Assembly (NCBI RefSeq): GCF_027943255.1
Contig: NC_072897.1
Location: 46,102,044-46,166,043, forward strand
Length of the DNA stretch: 64,000 nt
Source of the DNA: Anastrepha obliqua
Lineage: Eukaryota > Arthropoda > Insecta > Diptera > Tephritidae
Reading direction: 5' to 3'
Of this stretch, positions 51,596 through 63,091 are shown in pieces. The number at the start of each line of letters is the position of its first letter. The stretch's first letter is position 1. A model generated the notes under the pieces. The model was given only the letters and a program-made list of their open reading frames with translations. It made no database searches and was not told the origin of the DNA. The translations under genes were made by a program, and so were the position numbers.

Positions 51596-51960
51596 GTTGA
51601 TTTGATCACAGGTCACTGCCTCCTTGGCCGACATGCTCAAAGATAGAACGTATCTAATTTCGATTATTGAATAAGCTGGTATTGGTTGAAGAGGAGGAAG
51701 AATCTGTCAGACATCTTCTCTGTCACTGTTTCACGTGGCATGCCACTACGTATAGATAGTTCAACTTATAGTTGAATGACACTGATGGCCTTTGGATATA
51801 CAATGTGACAGCCAGATCAATGGGCTTGCACTCAAAACAAAATGGTTTAACTAGGAGTAGCAGGTAAACTGCTACTGTGGTATCCCAATGGATCGGCAAC
51901 GGTCTAAGTGAGTTGGTTTGGACACCCACTGACACTTTTACCTACCCATCTTACAGCACG
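51596..51960 (+). pseudogene. Element M ORF2 C-terminus
   Basis: Plus strand: LFVDLITGHCLLGRHAQR, then frame changes through text resembling EEEESVRHLLCHC. This is the GHxxLGRH region and Cys/His finger that end LOA-type ORF2. The downstream part to about 51960 is 3' untranslated DNA. Confidence 0.65.
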
Positions 51961-52239
51961 TGTAAATAAAACAAGATGAATATTTTAGTGGCAAGTGTGC
52001 TAAAACATGAATTGGCCTTGGCATCAGAAGAGAAGACCGAACAAGGCGAGACAAAAGTCATCAGTAATTAGTCTTATATTACTCGTGTGAACGAAAAGTA
52101 AAGCAATTAAGTGTTGAAATTAAGTAAAGCGCATTGTGTTGCCATTAGTTTGTGATTTTTCTTTAGCAATCCAGTGATCGAACTAAGAGGAATTATTGTG
52201 AGACGTTTTATTTGGATAAAAATTGTTAGTAAATTAATA

Positions 52240-53870
52240 ATATTATAAATTATAATACACTAAGATTTGGTGTATTGTGAATATTTGGTCGATGGTAGGT
52301 CCAATCAGTTCACACAATACGCTTGGTAGAACCTCATAGGCGACATTTGGAAGACTAGCCCCGCGATAATTGGCAAAAATTACAGGGTCACCCTTCTTAT
52401 GGATTGGGCAAAACACACTTAAATTCCAATCGGCAGGCATGATTTCCATATTTTGGATAGAATCTCATTCATGAACTTTACCAGCTCCTCACTGCCATAT
52501 TTGAATAATTCAGCCGGTAGTCCGTCGGCGCCCACGGCTTTTTTGTTTTTTAGCCGCGTTGTCGCTATTCTCATCTCGTCATGGTTGGGTAGCGGAACTA
52601 CAATTCCGTCGTCAACAATTGGGGTATCGGGATCTTCACATTCTCTGTGACATGCGCACCTGTCACTATTTAACAGGTTCGAGAAATGTTCCCTCCATAA
52701 TTGACGTATGCAAAACGCCCCGGTCTTAAAACTTTCTGTAACCCGCTAAACTTTCTGGTAGATTTTTTGGGGGTTGTTCCTATTGGACAGCATCTCAAGC
52801 TCCTCGCATTCAAATATTTCGGCCTGTCGTTCTGTTTGATAATATGTGCCTTTTCTTTTCTTAGCTCCCGGTAGCGATCCCACATGGCTCGCGTTGAGCC
52901 CGATCGCAGCGTAGCTCTATAGGCAGCATGGCATTCCTCGTCGTACCAACTGTTTTTTCGGACCTGCCAGAATAGATTTCTTCTTCGGCGACGGTACGTA
53001 CAGAACGAGAAATGTTGCTCTATTGCTCGTGTATGCTGGTTTGTTGAGCAGTACTCTCTGAGAACTGGAGTGGGAGTCGGGTGGCGAATCTTCTGGCTAT
53101 CTGTTGTGATTGCAGCTTTTGAATGTCGAACATTCTTTGCGTAGTTAAATGTACGTTTTTTGCTGCACAGAAGCATGTACGTAGTTTGTCTGCAACAAGG
53201 TAATGATCCGAGTCGATGTTGGGTCCTCGGATCGTACGTATATCTACAACACTAGAAGTGTGTCTTCCATCTATCACAACATGATCGATCTGGTTTCGCG
53301 TGTCCCGGTCAGGATGCTGGAATCTGGTGCTGCAGACTTCCATGTTTGAGGCCCCGGCGAAGTCGATCAGCCTCTGTCTGTTACCGAATGTTTCGTTGTG
53401 CAGGCTGAATTTTCCGTCTGTGGGACCTCCTTGGCGAAAGAATCGTTGGTCGCATCGTCCTTCTCTTCCGTCGGGGAGTGGGCGCAAATGAGGGAGATGT
53501 TGAAAAATCGGGTTTTGACGCGGATTATTGCGGGGCGCTCTTTCACCGGAATGAACGACAGTACTTTACATTGCAACTGTAGTAGACGTCGCTAGGTCTA
53601 AAGTTTTTCCGGCCTTGGCCCGTCCATCGCATCTCCTGAATGGCAGTGAAGTCGGCCTTTACTCTCACGAGGATATCAACCGGGCAGGGGCATCTTCCCT
53701 ATTAAGGGATCGGACATTCCAGGTGCATGCCCTCAAATCGTTGTGCTTAGTTCGTATCCGAGGTTTCTCGCCTTCTCACGTTGACTCACTCTAAAACGGG
53801 TGTTCGGAAGCTACCCAAAGGATACTTGGGCTAAGCCCCGAAGTTGTGAGCTGTGGACCGTATGCGATCA
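52240..53870 (-). pseudogene. RTE-type retrotransposon P (endonuclease and start of RT)
   Basis: Minus strand. 5' leader and LRACTWNVRSLNREDAPAR-like text (about 53740-53600), then FFNISLICAHSPTEEKDDAT, GKFSLHNETFGNRQRLIDFA, TRNQIDHVVIDGRHTSSVVD and IRTIRGPNIDSDHYLVADKL. These are the endonuclease blocks of RTE elements (NQIDHV, SDHYLV). The linker NSWYDEECHAAYRATLRSGS and RYRELRKEKAHIIKQ leads into RT, MPADWNLSVFCPIHKKGDPV and FANYRGASLPNVAYEVL, where it is cut at 52243. Multiple frameshifts. The rest of the RT is absent. Confidence 0.87.
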
Positions 53871-54480
53871 GTAACGCTCCCCACTTGCGTGGACTTCTAC
53901 ATATCGAAGCATCCTCCAGACGTTTATTATCAATGGTTGACTGTACACGTTTGTAGATGTTTCCAGACGTTTATTTTCAGTGGCTGACTGTAGACGTTTT
54001 AAGGGTAGTTTTTCAAAAAGCTTCGACATTACTGTTAACAGAGATATTTTCCTGCAAAAGGACACTTTGTTGGGTGATTTACCAGGCTTATGTATCACGG
54101 TAACTTCGGCGGATTTCAATTATATACGTACGTACCTAAAGCTGAGGCGTTTGTTAAATAAACTGGGCAAATAGACAGTGGAATTTCTTGGCAGATTACA
54201 AAGGACTTCAGGCGTGAATAAATCAATTTCAGGGGACCATTTAAGCTTCATTTCGTTTATTTCATTCCCAACTTCTTCTAGGAATAATGTATTCATCGTA
54301 CTCAGTACAGCCTCCTATACGTTTTACATCATCAGCGCCTTCATTTAGGGTAAACGTTTTTTCCAGAGTTTTATTTCTATGTTTCTGTATTTATTCTTTG
54401 ACAAACGAAATTGCATGTGTTTTGGTAAACTTAAAACTTTTAACAAACTTCATGAAGAGTCTTTCTAATTTTTTGTGTTC
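53868..54480 (-). pseudogene. Jockey-clade fragment Q
   Basis: Minus strand: MKSAEVTVIHKPGKSPNKVS, FCRKISLLTVMSKLFEKLPL and KRLQSATENKRLETS, the RT fingers of a jockey-type element. Upstream linker text (MKSLKLFANFIKFVKSFKFT-like) extends to about 54480 with stops. A 46-bp tandem duplication (CCAGACGTTTATTATCAATG at 53933 and a variant at about 53980) lies in the RT region. Confidence 0.72.
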
Positions 54481-56440
54481 AAACTGATTTTAGATTAGAA
54501 TCCAAAGAGCCTATAAGTGCTTAGCCATATTGATTTATATAGACTTATATAATTAAAATAAATCTATCTAGTTATCCTAGGAACTTGGAGTGCGCCTTAT
54601 TTGGAAGTTACTGTACATACATTCAGCCTTCGAATGTAGCACAAAGTGCCAAACATTTGATATTGAAGAAATCCCTGAAGCTTCTGTAGCTGTGTTCGCA
54701 TACAGTACTGTTCATAGCAACAGGGACCAAAGCCTCAAGCCGTTAAACAAAATGTTTTCAGCCAATATAGTGCATATTTATTTCAAAAATTTAATAAATA
54801 ATTTTCCTCTTAAATATTAAAATTCATATATCAAATAATAATGTACTACTTCATAGTAAAGGCCTAAAAAGTTGTTTAAATAAATTATGAAACAATTTTG
54901 TTGACGCTTCATAATTCATAATTTTTGGCATAATGTTGTTCCTATGGATGTGCGCTGAATTCATTCAGAATTTTAAGGGAATCTTAGCATTTTTGATGTA
55001 GTAAATTCTCGCCGCATATGTACATATATATGTAAATCAAGAATGATAGAAACAAGATTGCGCCCATCAGAGCGTACGTGACGTCACGTTTGCTGAGTTG
55101 TGCAGTATTGCCAACCATTTGCTCTTCGCAATAAATTTAGTGCTTTTTTATACCGAAAATGCGAAAATTTTGAAGTTTCGTGTTTGTTTCTTTTTGCGTT
55201 TAATTTAAAGCTACCGAAACTGTAAGTTAAAAAAAACTGTATTATTAAAGAAAGAATGTTATAAAAGGTCACTCTGAGAAGATTTTAGTGCTAATGAAAA
55301 TTTTTTTACTCTTATAAAATTTGATAATTTGAAAGTGCAAATTTAATTTTTGGCTCCATTTAAGGTTATGCAAAAATATTAAATGCCCCTCTCTCAACTC
55401 TTCTTAAGATTGAAAACCTTTTTACACATTTTAAAAGGCCTTTGAGTATTTATTGAATGCGAATTAAAACCATAGAGGTGTAATCGTTTCTTCCGGTCAT
55501 CAATCCTTAGTGAGACATAGGGCATTAAGAGTTATATTCATTGTAAAAATAAACAACAAAACACCAGAAAATACTAAAGAAACTATACTGACATTTTTAC
55601 AAAAAGAGTACCTTGTCTAGTTACATAACTTCAAATATAGGAAAAAAGTCGTTCCCTTAACAAAAGAGTCTCGCTTAACAAAAAAACCTCATAAATTAAA
55701 TTGTACATAAGCATAACACATTTATTTAAAAAAACGCACATTTTAAAGACAATTTGTCACGCATACAAATTTCTTTAAGTGATTCAATAAAAATTTGTTG
55801 GGTTATTTTCTTTGAATGGGCATTTTAATGCGTTTTTATATCCAAAGCTAGGCCACACTGCAGTAGCGAGAGAGAGATTTGACTGCCGAAAGCAGAAGAA
55901 CACCAACAACACCTGCACTCGCGGGCAATGCCACCAGATGTTAAAAAAAAGTAAAGCTAAATAAAACTGAGTGAATTATTTAAATAATTATTAAAAAATG
56001 TATATTTTACAAAATTATAAACATGACATTTTAATTAGAACAACTAGAAAAATGTCATGAAGAAAGAACTAAAACTCCGAGACACAAAATAATAAAAATA
56101 ACAAAAAAATGATAAATCAAGTTACGAAAATGGTAATCTGGCCATACTGGAGCTAAAATCACGTAACTAGTTGTCAAATTCGCTGAGCGCAAAGTAACGG
56201 GACCACGATAGGCGCCACCTCATTATTCTTTCCATCATGTATGTAAATTCATATATCTGTATGTGCATATGCCATCTTGCTGCGTGCCTTTTTTTTTTTT
56301 TGGTATGCGAACCGCAGAGGTGGAATCTTCTAAAGAAACATATGAGCCGGCTCATACGTATGCCCGAATTACTTGCGATATACCCCAACTCTTTTTGAGC
56401 CAAGATACGCTAGTGCCTACTACCAGCTGAGTTATCTTTC
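54481..56440. other. Stretch without recognised transposable-element coding
   Basis: About 2 kb, AT-rich, with no similarity I can name. Notable points are a 14-bp perfect palindrome ACGTGACGTCACGT (55076-55089) containing TGACGTCA, a splice-donor-like CTGTAAGT near 55219, GGCCACACTGCAGT near 55850 (similar to a dipteran core-promoter motif), and a run of 12 T near 56289. None of this is enough to call a gene or promoter. It is the best candidate for unique host DNA. Confidence 0.3.
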
Positions 56441-56449
56441 GCGGGGGCA

Positions 56450-57850
56450 GGATGTGATGATTTACTCATTTTGTCTACGTTCATAACCCTCGCGACTTTG
56501 CATAGTTGTCCAAGTGGTCCTTCCCTTTGCACTATTGTTACACTTTTTCTGCCATTTTTACAAAGAGATATCGTCGATCGTCAGTAGGGCGTCCCTCAAT
56601 GAGGCACTGCTATCAGATATCGACGTATTTTTAGTATTCTAGTATTTTTGTTTAATACATTTTGCCTTTATGTCGAGAAGGGTTCTGCCTGCTATTACCC
56701 CAGCTGCTTCATTAGATATGGTTCTGTACCCGCTAATAATTCTAATGTTGCATAATCTGTACACCCGTTTAGGTTGTCTCAAGTAGCTGGTATATTCCAC
56801 AGCTGGGATACTTCCACAGCGTAAAACATGATCGAATTGCAGACGATTACCAACAGTGCTCTAATTAGTTGTTTTGATTCACCCACGTTGAGCGTCAGTG
56901 GCGATAAAGCCCTGCATGATTTCGCATCCGCTTTGAAGGTTTTGAACTTTTCGTTCACAGCTTGTGGGAACCAGTTCGGTTTTATGGTCTTCTAATCTTA
57001 GTTCAGAACATTGTAGCCATTGCTTAATTTTACTGACCTCTGCCCTCTACCACTCGTGAGACCTCTTCCACCATTTTTCTTACGACTATCACAGGTAGAT
57101 CATTTGCATATCCAATCATACTCGCTAGTTCATGCTTTTCAACGCATAAACGCTATCGTACATAATGTTCCACAGAGCCGGACCTAATACTTAGCCTTGA
57201 GGAACTCCTCCAGTTACCCTATAGAATTTAGAGCATTCGTCTGTATCATACCATAGAGTTCTGTTTTCAAAGTATGATACGATTAGCTTTAGCAGATAGT
57301 TCGGCACATTCATACTCTGTAATGCCATCAGTATTTGATCCCGTGTAGCTTTATTGAACGAATTTTTGACGTCTAAAGCCACGACTGCGCAATATTTTTT
57401 GGTACTTTTTATCCATACCGAGATGCTTTCTAAAGCCGTATTAGCTTGCAGACCTGTAAGGTTTTCTGAGTTCTGCTCTTGACGGTTACAAATTATTGAT
57501 TCTAGCACTTTGCCAGCTGTGTCCAACATACATAGGAGCCTATACGATGACGGATCTTCTAGAGGCTTTCCAGGTTTCGGCAGTATGACTAGTCCTTGTT
57601 GCACCCATTTTACAGGAAAAACTCCGCTTCTAATGCACGTTACGTATAGTACATGATCCGAAAAACATCTGCCCTCACTTGCAATGCCTTCTTCATAATG
57701 ACGTTAGGGATTCCATCACGAGCCGGTGCTTTGTGTAATTTAATCCTTTTGCGGGTCAGTTCCAGTTCGTTGAGGTTCGTTGAGACGTTTTCTGATAAAG
57801 AGACTACCCCGGTCCGGGAATAGACTTGTTACTATATGTGGCATTTTAAA
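56450..57850 (-). pseudogene. Element S reverse transcriptase
   Basis: Minus strand. The clearest frame (57191-57604) reads QQGLVILPKPGKPLEDPSSY, RLLCMLDTAGKVLESIICNR, YCAVVALDVKNSFNKATRDQ, YLLKLIVSYFENRTLWYDTD and VTGGVPQG. ALDVKNSF holds the first catalytic Asp and GVPQG is motif B. Between LTGLQ and TALESI a small deletion removed part of the QFGFRxxRST block. Downstream, with many stops, are IKQWLQCSELRLEDHKTELV and thumb text to about 56450; the ADD motif is not clearly preserved. Confidence 0.82.
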
Positions 57851-57979
57851 AGGTGGTAGCAGGATATTAGTAGTACCGTTATGGAATTTTTCGTAACAAT
57901 CTTGTAGGCGTTACCCTATGGGCTTGGATCTACCTCATTTTGGAGGCTAATACATTCTATCAAAAAAAAAATATCGGGA

Positions 57980-58785
57980 ATTGTTGATTTAAAAAGCGCG
58001 CGTTACACATAGATCTAAATTTTTTTCTGCTGGAATATTCGTACAACTATCCTCTATAGTGTCGCAGAGTTTGAGCGTGATCCGTCAATTAGCTGGTTTT
58101 TGGCATTTAATTATATCAGTCAACAGCAGGTATGCTCTGCGATAATTTTGTGTTTTGAACGGGATTTCGTTTGCCGAATCGTTGAAAATGTTGCAAAAAG
58201 TCTAGGGCGAGTCGACAAAGTCAAGGAAATGGTGCTGAAAAATCATAATTCAAGTAACGTGTCTCACGAATCAATCGCAACATTTTGCACCATCAATTGG
58301 GCATGAAACGCGTGGAAGAGAATTGAATTTCTTTCAAAAAATTCATCGGAAGAAGGTGGCTGAAGGCATGCTTGAGCAAGTGAATTCGGGTCCGATGTTT
58401 ATCCAGCGCATCATAACAGGTGATGAGACGTGGGTATACGAGTTTGACATGCAAACCGGTCAACGTGGGGGCTGAATGGCGCTATCCACATGAACCGAAA
58501 CCAAAAAACCACGTCAAAGTCGGTCAAAAATGAAAGTCATGCTACTCGTTTTTTTTTATTATCATGGTATTGTACACTGGGACTTTGTTCCAAATGGTTC
58601 TTCGGTAAATAAAGAATATTTTTTGGAAGTTATGCGACGTTTGAGGAAAAATGTGCGCAATTGTTAAAAGAAAACTCATGGATCTTGCGCCATGATAACG
58701 CGCCGTCTCACAAGGCTTTATTGTGAACACTTTTGAAAATATCATCGAACAACCACCGTATTCACTTCATCTAACTTCCTCAGTT
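57980..58785 (+). pseudogene. Mariner transposase relic
   Basis: Plus strand: VKEMVLKNHNSSNVSHESIA, then FFQKIHRKKVAEGMLEQVNS, RIITGDETWVYEFDMQTG (first Asp), EPKPKKPRQSRSKMKVMLLV, FFYYHGIVHWDFVPNGSSVN and KEYFLEVMRRLRKNVR. The block HDNAPSHKAL gives the second Asp. It ends before the third Asp near 58785. At least four frameshifts. The N-terminal DNA-binding part is mostly lost. No inverted repeats were found. It separates the RT and endonuclease of element S. Confidence 0.82.
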
Positions 58786-59400
58786 GGCTCTAGGAAGTAC
58801 AAGAGCATTTTTTCGTCTAAAATACAGGCTTTCCAGCCTCTTTTGTGTACCCTCTCAACGTGTGATATTTTCGGATTTGAAAGTATTGTGTAGGACTCCA
58901 TTCGAACAGAATCACCTTATGGTCACTATGTGTGTACCTCTACGACACATGCTATCGTGTTGCTCTAGCTATTGACGGACTAACAAAGATCAGGTCTAAA
59001 GCGGATCTGCTTCTGCCATTGTCAAAAGTACTCTCATTGCCACGATTTGGTAGCACTAGGTCTAGGCTACCAACGGCTCCTAGTAGTACTGCTCCCCTTG
59101 CGTTGCTACCGAGCAGCCCCAGTCAGTGGCGCATGCATTAAAATCACTTGCTCTACTATCGGTGCTTTCCTTCCGATGGTTGTGATCAATACATGTACCG
59201 TTTGCTCAACGGCATTCATGCTGCTGTTCGGCGAAATATAGCAGCTACAGATAAAGATGCCCTTTATTTTAGGGATTACAAGACCCTTATATTTCTGGAG
59301 CTGATTATCAAAAGAGAAGTCGCTACAGTTCATTTTGGCTGCGTTGTCATTTTCAGTCACCGGTTAACAGACAGTAACCGGTGGGCAACTGAAGATGACA
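58786..59400 (-). pseudogene. Element S AP endonuclease
   Basis: Minus strand: KGLVIPKIKGIFICSCYISP, SMNAVEQTVHVLITTIGRKA, then frame changes through text equivalent to GDFNAxATxWG, VGSLDLVLPNRGNESTFDNG, RSRSALDL and THSDHKVILFEWSPTQYFQI. The SDHKVI block is the C-terminal endonuclease motif. The catalytic GDFNA is not intact in any single frame. Confidence 0.72.
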
Positions 59401-59416
59401 TAACTATGCTATCCGT

Positions 59417-60460
59417 TTATCCATACATTTCTGGGAATTGTTCCTTCACTACTTGTAGGACTTCATCTTTAGTAGCCGTTTCTTCCAGATCTCTGCATTC
59501 AATAGCGGTTTGCTCAGGCAGGCTTTTCACACTCGCCAAATCTATCAATATATTTCCTACTTGCTCTTTGTATTTTTCGATTTCATTGCTAGCACCATTT
59601 CTCAACTGGATCAGAAATTCCCCTTTCGCTGTTCTTCTTATTTTGTTGACGCTGTCCCCGAACTATTTCAGCTCAGGTTTGCCTTTAATTGCTTTTAAGA
59701 TATCGGCATATGACTTCTTTCCGGTTTTAGAGATAATTAGCTAGTTTACGATGTCTCTTGGCTGTATTTTTGCGTTCCACATGTTGTCAGACATTTGTCG
59801 TAGATTGGCTCTCCGTATGCTGTTCGCTTGTTGTCTCTTCGGTTTCTGCCACTTTTATGGCTATAGGCTGCCTTATCACTCTACTACTTTGCTTGCTCAA
59901 TGCAGCTTGTTGAGCTTTCCAATTTCTGGCTCTTTCTCTCTGCGTGACACGAGGCATACCATTTATCTGCACTCCCCTTGTAGCCTGCATTGCCACTCTT
60001 GGTGTTTCAGCGTCCTTATTTATTGACATCTCTTTGTGTAACTGCTGTATTTTACCTGCCAGGTCTCTCATCCTGGTTCACATGTCGCTGTGCTGCCATC
60101 AATTCGATTAGTTCGGCAATTTTATTCTCATACTTGTTGTATGTACTGTTTTCTTAAGGCTCCTAATCGCTGGTTGTAGTCCCGACGTATTTGTCTATTC
60201 GTGTACGCGGGGTGATGTTATTTCCTTTAAAAGGTTCACACATGTTTGATACTCCACATTCTGATATAATAGGTATGATTGGGCATGTTGCCGATCTTGC
60301 CATTTTGTTTCTTCTCTTGAAGGGATCTGGCATTTTCGCGACATTCTCTTCTAATCTATTTTCGTTTTTGTCGTTGTTTTTTCCTTTCTGTTCGATATAA
60401 TAATATATTGTTCCGTGCATCGTGTGACAGGGGGGCAGGCCGAGAGTTCAGGAATGGGTA
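59417..60460 (-). pseudogene. Element S ORF1 remnant
   Basis: Minus strand frames: RRNKMARSATCPIIPIISE near 60300; MRDLAGKIQQLHKEMSINKD, AETPRVAMQATRGVQINGMP and RVTQRERARNWKAQQAALSK (about 60070-59850); EIEKYKEQVGNILIDLASVK, SLPEQTAIECRDLEETATKD and EVLQVVKEQFPEMYG (59605-59417). The last block, with ExxEVLxxVKxQF, resembles the pre-zinc-knuckle helix region of R1-type gag proteins. Zinc knuckles were not seen. Confidence 0.6.
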
Positions 60461-61065
60461 TATCATCGAAGACATTGCTTCTACTCCAGTTCCCTCGAGC
60501 CTGAACCACGCTTAGTCAATCCCAGAATACACGGACGGATTGACACTCGCCCGGAGCAGTGCAAACTACTGATTCTGCACCCAATGAACATTTCTTGACC
60601 AGGGATTGAAGTGGCTGGTTCCTGTTGCACGTAATAAATTTCACCTCGGCAGAGCAAGCTCACATCACCCTCTCTAATTGTGGGCGGAATACCGACAACT
60701 CATTCAGAGACTCCAATTGTATCGCTATGCAACGGTCAAAATTGTTATTTGTAACGGCCGCAACTAACTTAGCGTACAGATGCTGATTAGCACGCCGCTC
60801 GACTCGGGACGCATGCTGAGTTTTGCCACCGTTCTCGTTACTTCACTTTTAGGCGGCTATCCTGGAGCTATCCAAGAGTTACCACGCGGAGGTGATAATC
60901 GACTTGATGTATCATAGATAGGAACAAGGATTACTACACTTGTCTATAATTTTTTGTAGGTAACCAAGAGTTTTGTCTTGTATGTCTATAATATACAAAT
61001 ATGAGCATATACTCATGCTTCTGTTTTCCTTGAAAAACGATTTTTTTAAGAGACGGATTCCAAAC
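60461..61065. other. Moderately GC-rich spacer, possibly 5' region of element S
   Basis: Less AT-rich than most spacers here, without a usable frame. It may be the 5' untranslated part of element S or an unrelated repeat. No end signal was found. Confidence 0.3.
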
Positions 61066-61162
61066 ATTGCTCACAGCCAGACATCCTGGACTATCTCGAC
61101 TTCTCACATTAGCTCGTTCCCAAACGGGTGTTCGGAGCTACACCGAGGATTAAGATAAATTT
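61066..61162 (-). pseudogene. RTE 5'-leader fragment
   Basis: CTTCTCACATTAGCTCGTTC and AACGGGTGTTCGGAGCTACA match the 5' leader of the RTE element P near 53770-53822 (CTTCTCACGTTGACTCACTC, AACGGGTGTTCGGAAGCTAC). No coding part is attached. Confidence 0.65.
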
Positions 61163-61650
61163 GGAAGGAATTTGAAAAGATCTACTGGGAGGTATATAAA
61201 CGGGAACTTAAGAAAATATAATAATAATGAAATATGTCACAGTTGAGCATTCATACTGAACATTCATACAGAAAGGAAAATAAGATTTGAGCCGCCTTCT
61301 GCCAGCAGGAATTTGAAAAAGACCAATTGGCACTTATATAAACGGCAACTTAAGGGAAGACTTCCTCATTTCCAAAATATCACTATTTAAAATTGAGAAT
61401 CACTGAATGATTACGTACAAATCCTTACGGAGGTTTGTAAAACTGCGCTAAATAAGGCCTACCCTATAATTAAGTATAAGGGGAAGGAAAACCCACCTTG
61501 GTGGTCTGAAGACCTGAAAACCTTGAGAACTGATTGCAGAATACAGTTTAATAGAACGAAAGCAACACGAGAGTGTAAAGACTGGGGCTGCTATTACATT
61601 AAACTAAAAATATATAAAAAAGGAGTAAGAAAAGCGAAGAAGTGTGGTTG
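61163..61650 (+). pseudogene. LOA-type linker fragment with internal duplication
   Basis: Plus strand: RNLKKTNWHLYKRQLKGRLP, VCKTALNKAYPIIKYKGKEN, PPWWSEDLKTLRTDCRIQFN and RTKATRECKDWGCYYIKLKI. This is the segment between endonuclease and RT in LOA-type ORF2. A diverged copy of the first 20 codons (RNLKRSTGRYINGNLRK) lies about 140 bp upstream at 61178. Confidence 0.7.
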
Positions 61651-61718
61651 CCATCCTCGGAGGATGCACCACAATGCATCAGGTTATGGTTACGGCGAAA
61701 AACGAAATTCAAGCCCAA

Positions 61719-62021
61719 AGGTGCCATAACTATAACGCCATAAATTTTCTGATCGAACCAACATATGGGCAACACTGTAAGCGATTAGAGGTGGCATGCC
61801 ATAATTCTGTAGTCATAACCATAACATAGAGAACAATTGAATTTTGGTTTTTCGCGGTAATCGTAACCAGTTGCATTGTGTTGCATTGTGATTTGCTGCA
61901 TTCTACACTTCGAAATGGACAAGTATGTGAATATCAGTTGCTATTGCGTCAGTAATTGATGTAATGAAAATCGTTATGTTTAATATTATGGTTCAGGTTA
62001 TGGCGTTATTGTATGGCACCT
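61719..62021. mobile_element. About 300-bp MITE with 24-bp inverted ends
   Basis: AGGTGCCATAACTATAACGC begins at 61719 and GCGTTATTGTATGGCACCT ends at 62021; the inverted match covers about 24 bp with one gap and two substitutions. No coding capacity. Flanking duplications could not be confirmed, and the superfamily is unknown. Confidence 0.7.
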
Positions 62022-62120
62022 CTGCTTTGAGCTTTAAGCTTAATTTATGGTGAAAAATGTGTCTGTGTCTGTCTTCTCTATACGTTAACGTTCTCTGTTA
62101 GATGAGTGTGGCTCGTCACA

Positions 62121-63089
62121 ACCAGAGAATGTTAATGCAATGAGAAGGTGCAAATGTTACTGTGAGCTTTTTTTAGTACAATTGAGATTTGAAAGATTTG
62201 AAGTAAGGAAGTTTAGCACACCGAGTTTATAGACACCTCACTGACTTTTCCCCACACAAAAATTAGAAACACCACACATCTTTCACCTTAACACACAACA
62301 CATTTCTCACCTCGACATTAAACCAATTAAATTTTTACTATTTTCGTATTTTTTAAATAATAAGCGAATACGTAAAATTTTTTACATAATTTTTTTTTAA
62401 ATTACATTAAAAAAAAACGAATTTACAATAAAAAAAAAAAAAATTATATAAAAAAGTTTGCGCCGGGAATTGAAATCGAGTCTAACATGTGGCGAGGAAA
62501 AATAGGCGGTGCGTTTATTTCTTCGACTACTTATCTTTTTACCATTTTGTTACTTTTGAAATGATAAGCGGATACATAAAATTTATTATAAATTTTTTTA
62601 CGATTACATTAAAAAAAAAAAATTAATAACGAAAAAAAAAAAAATTTGCGCCGAGAATTGATGGCGAGTCACGTGGGGAGGATAAATACGCAGAGCGTTT
62701 ATTTCTGCGCCTGCGTTGTGAACAAAAGGTTTCTGATGTCTACGTAGATATGTATGCGCGCGACGCGAATAAGTTTTAATAAATTCTGAAAGTAATTCAT
62801 GAAGTTTTTCATTACATACATTCATAAATGAACGTATACTCTATATGTACATAAATGATGGTATATGACAATATACATAATATGTATGTACATATGTACA
62901 TGTCAATAGGAGGTATTTGCATTCAGAAAATAAAACGGTTGAAGATAAATCAACACTTATTTTATATTGTATGTCAATTCATAGTTTATGTATTCGACAG
63001 CATTTACATATGTATGTATGTACATTTGTATATGAAAAACAATAATGCACAAGCGCAAGAACATCATCTTCCTTTCATACCTACGTACA
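62121..63089. mobile_element. Unclassified element R, copy 2 (left part)
   Basis: Starts ACCAGAGAATGTTAATGCAA at 62121 and follows copy 1 (15652-16565) almost base for base to about 63080. Differences are mainly in A/T homopolymers, the CATA run, and a stretch near 62380-62480 where copy 2 has extra AATTTACAATAAAA-type sequence and GCGCCGGGAATTGAAATCGA. It is interrupted at 63090 by a DD41D element, and its right end would lie beyond the window. Sixteen bases upstream (62088-62104) is a diverged inverted relative of its own end. Confidence 0.8.
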
Positions 63090-63091
63090 TA

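Larger units (their letters stand above)
46640..51960 (+). mobile_element. LOA-type retrotransposon M, with jockey and SINE insertions
   Basis: Plus-strand element: 5' region and ORF1 (46640-47725), resumed ORF1 end and endonuclease (49477-50380), RT remnants (50880-51420) and C-terminal finger (51596-51960). A jockey element occupies 47726-49476 and a SINE 51421-51595. TTGAGGGATAATTG (left) and TTGAGTGATAAATTAC (right) at the jockey junctions look like a decayed target duplication. It is more degraded than element A. Confidence 0.75.
56450..60460 (-). mobile_element. R1-clade retrotransposon S, interrupted by a mariner
   Basis: Minus-strand element, badly degraded. From the 5' side: ORF1 remnants (about 60420-59420), AP endonuclease (about 59360-58790), a mariner insertion (about 57980-58785), then RT (57850-56450). 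The RT blocks and lack of RNase H place it in the R1 clade. Neither end could be fixed. Confidence 0.72.
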
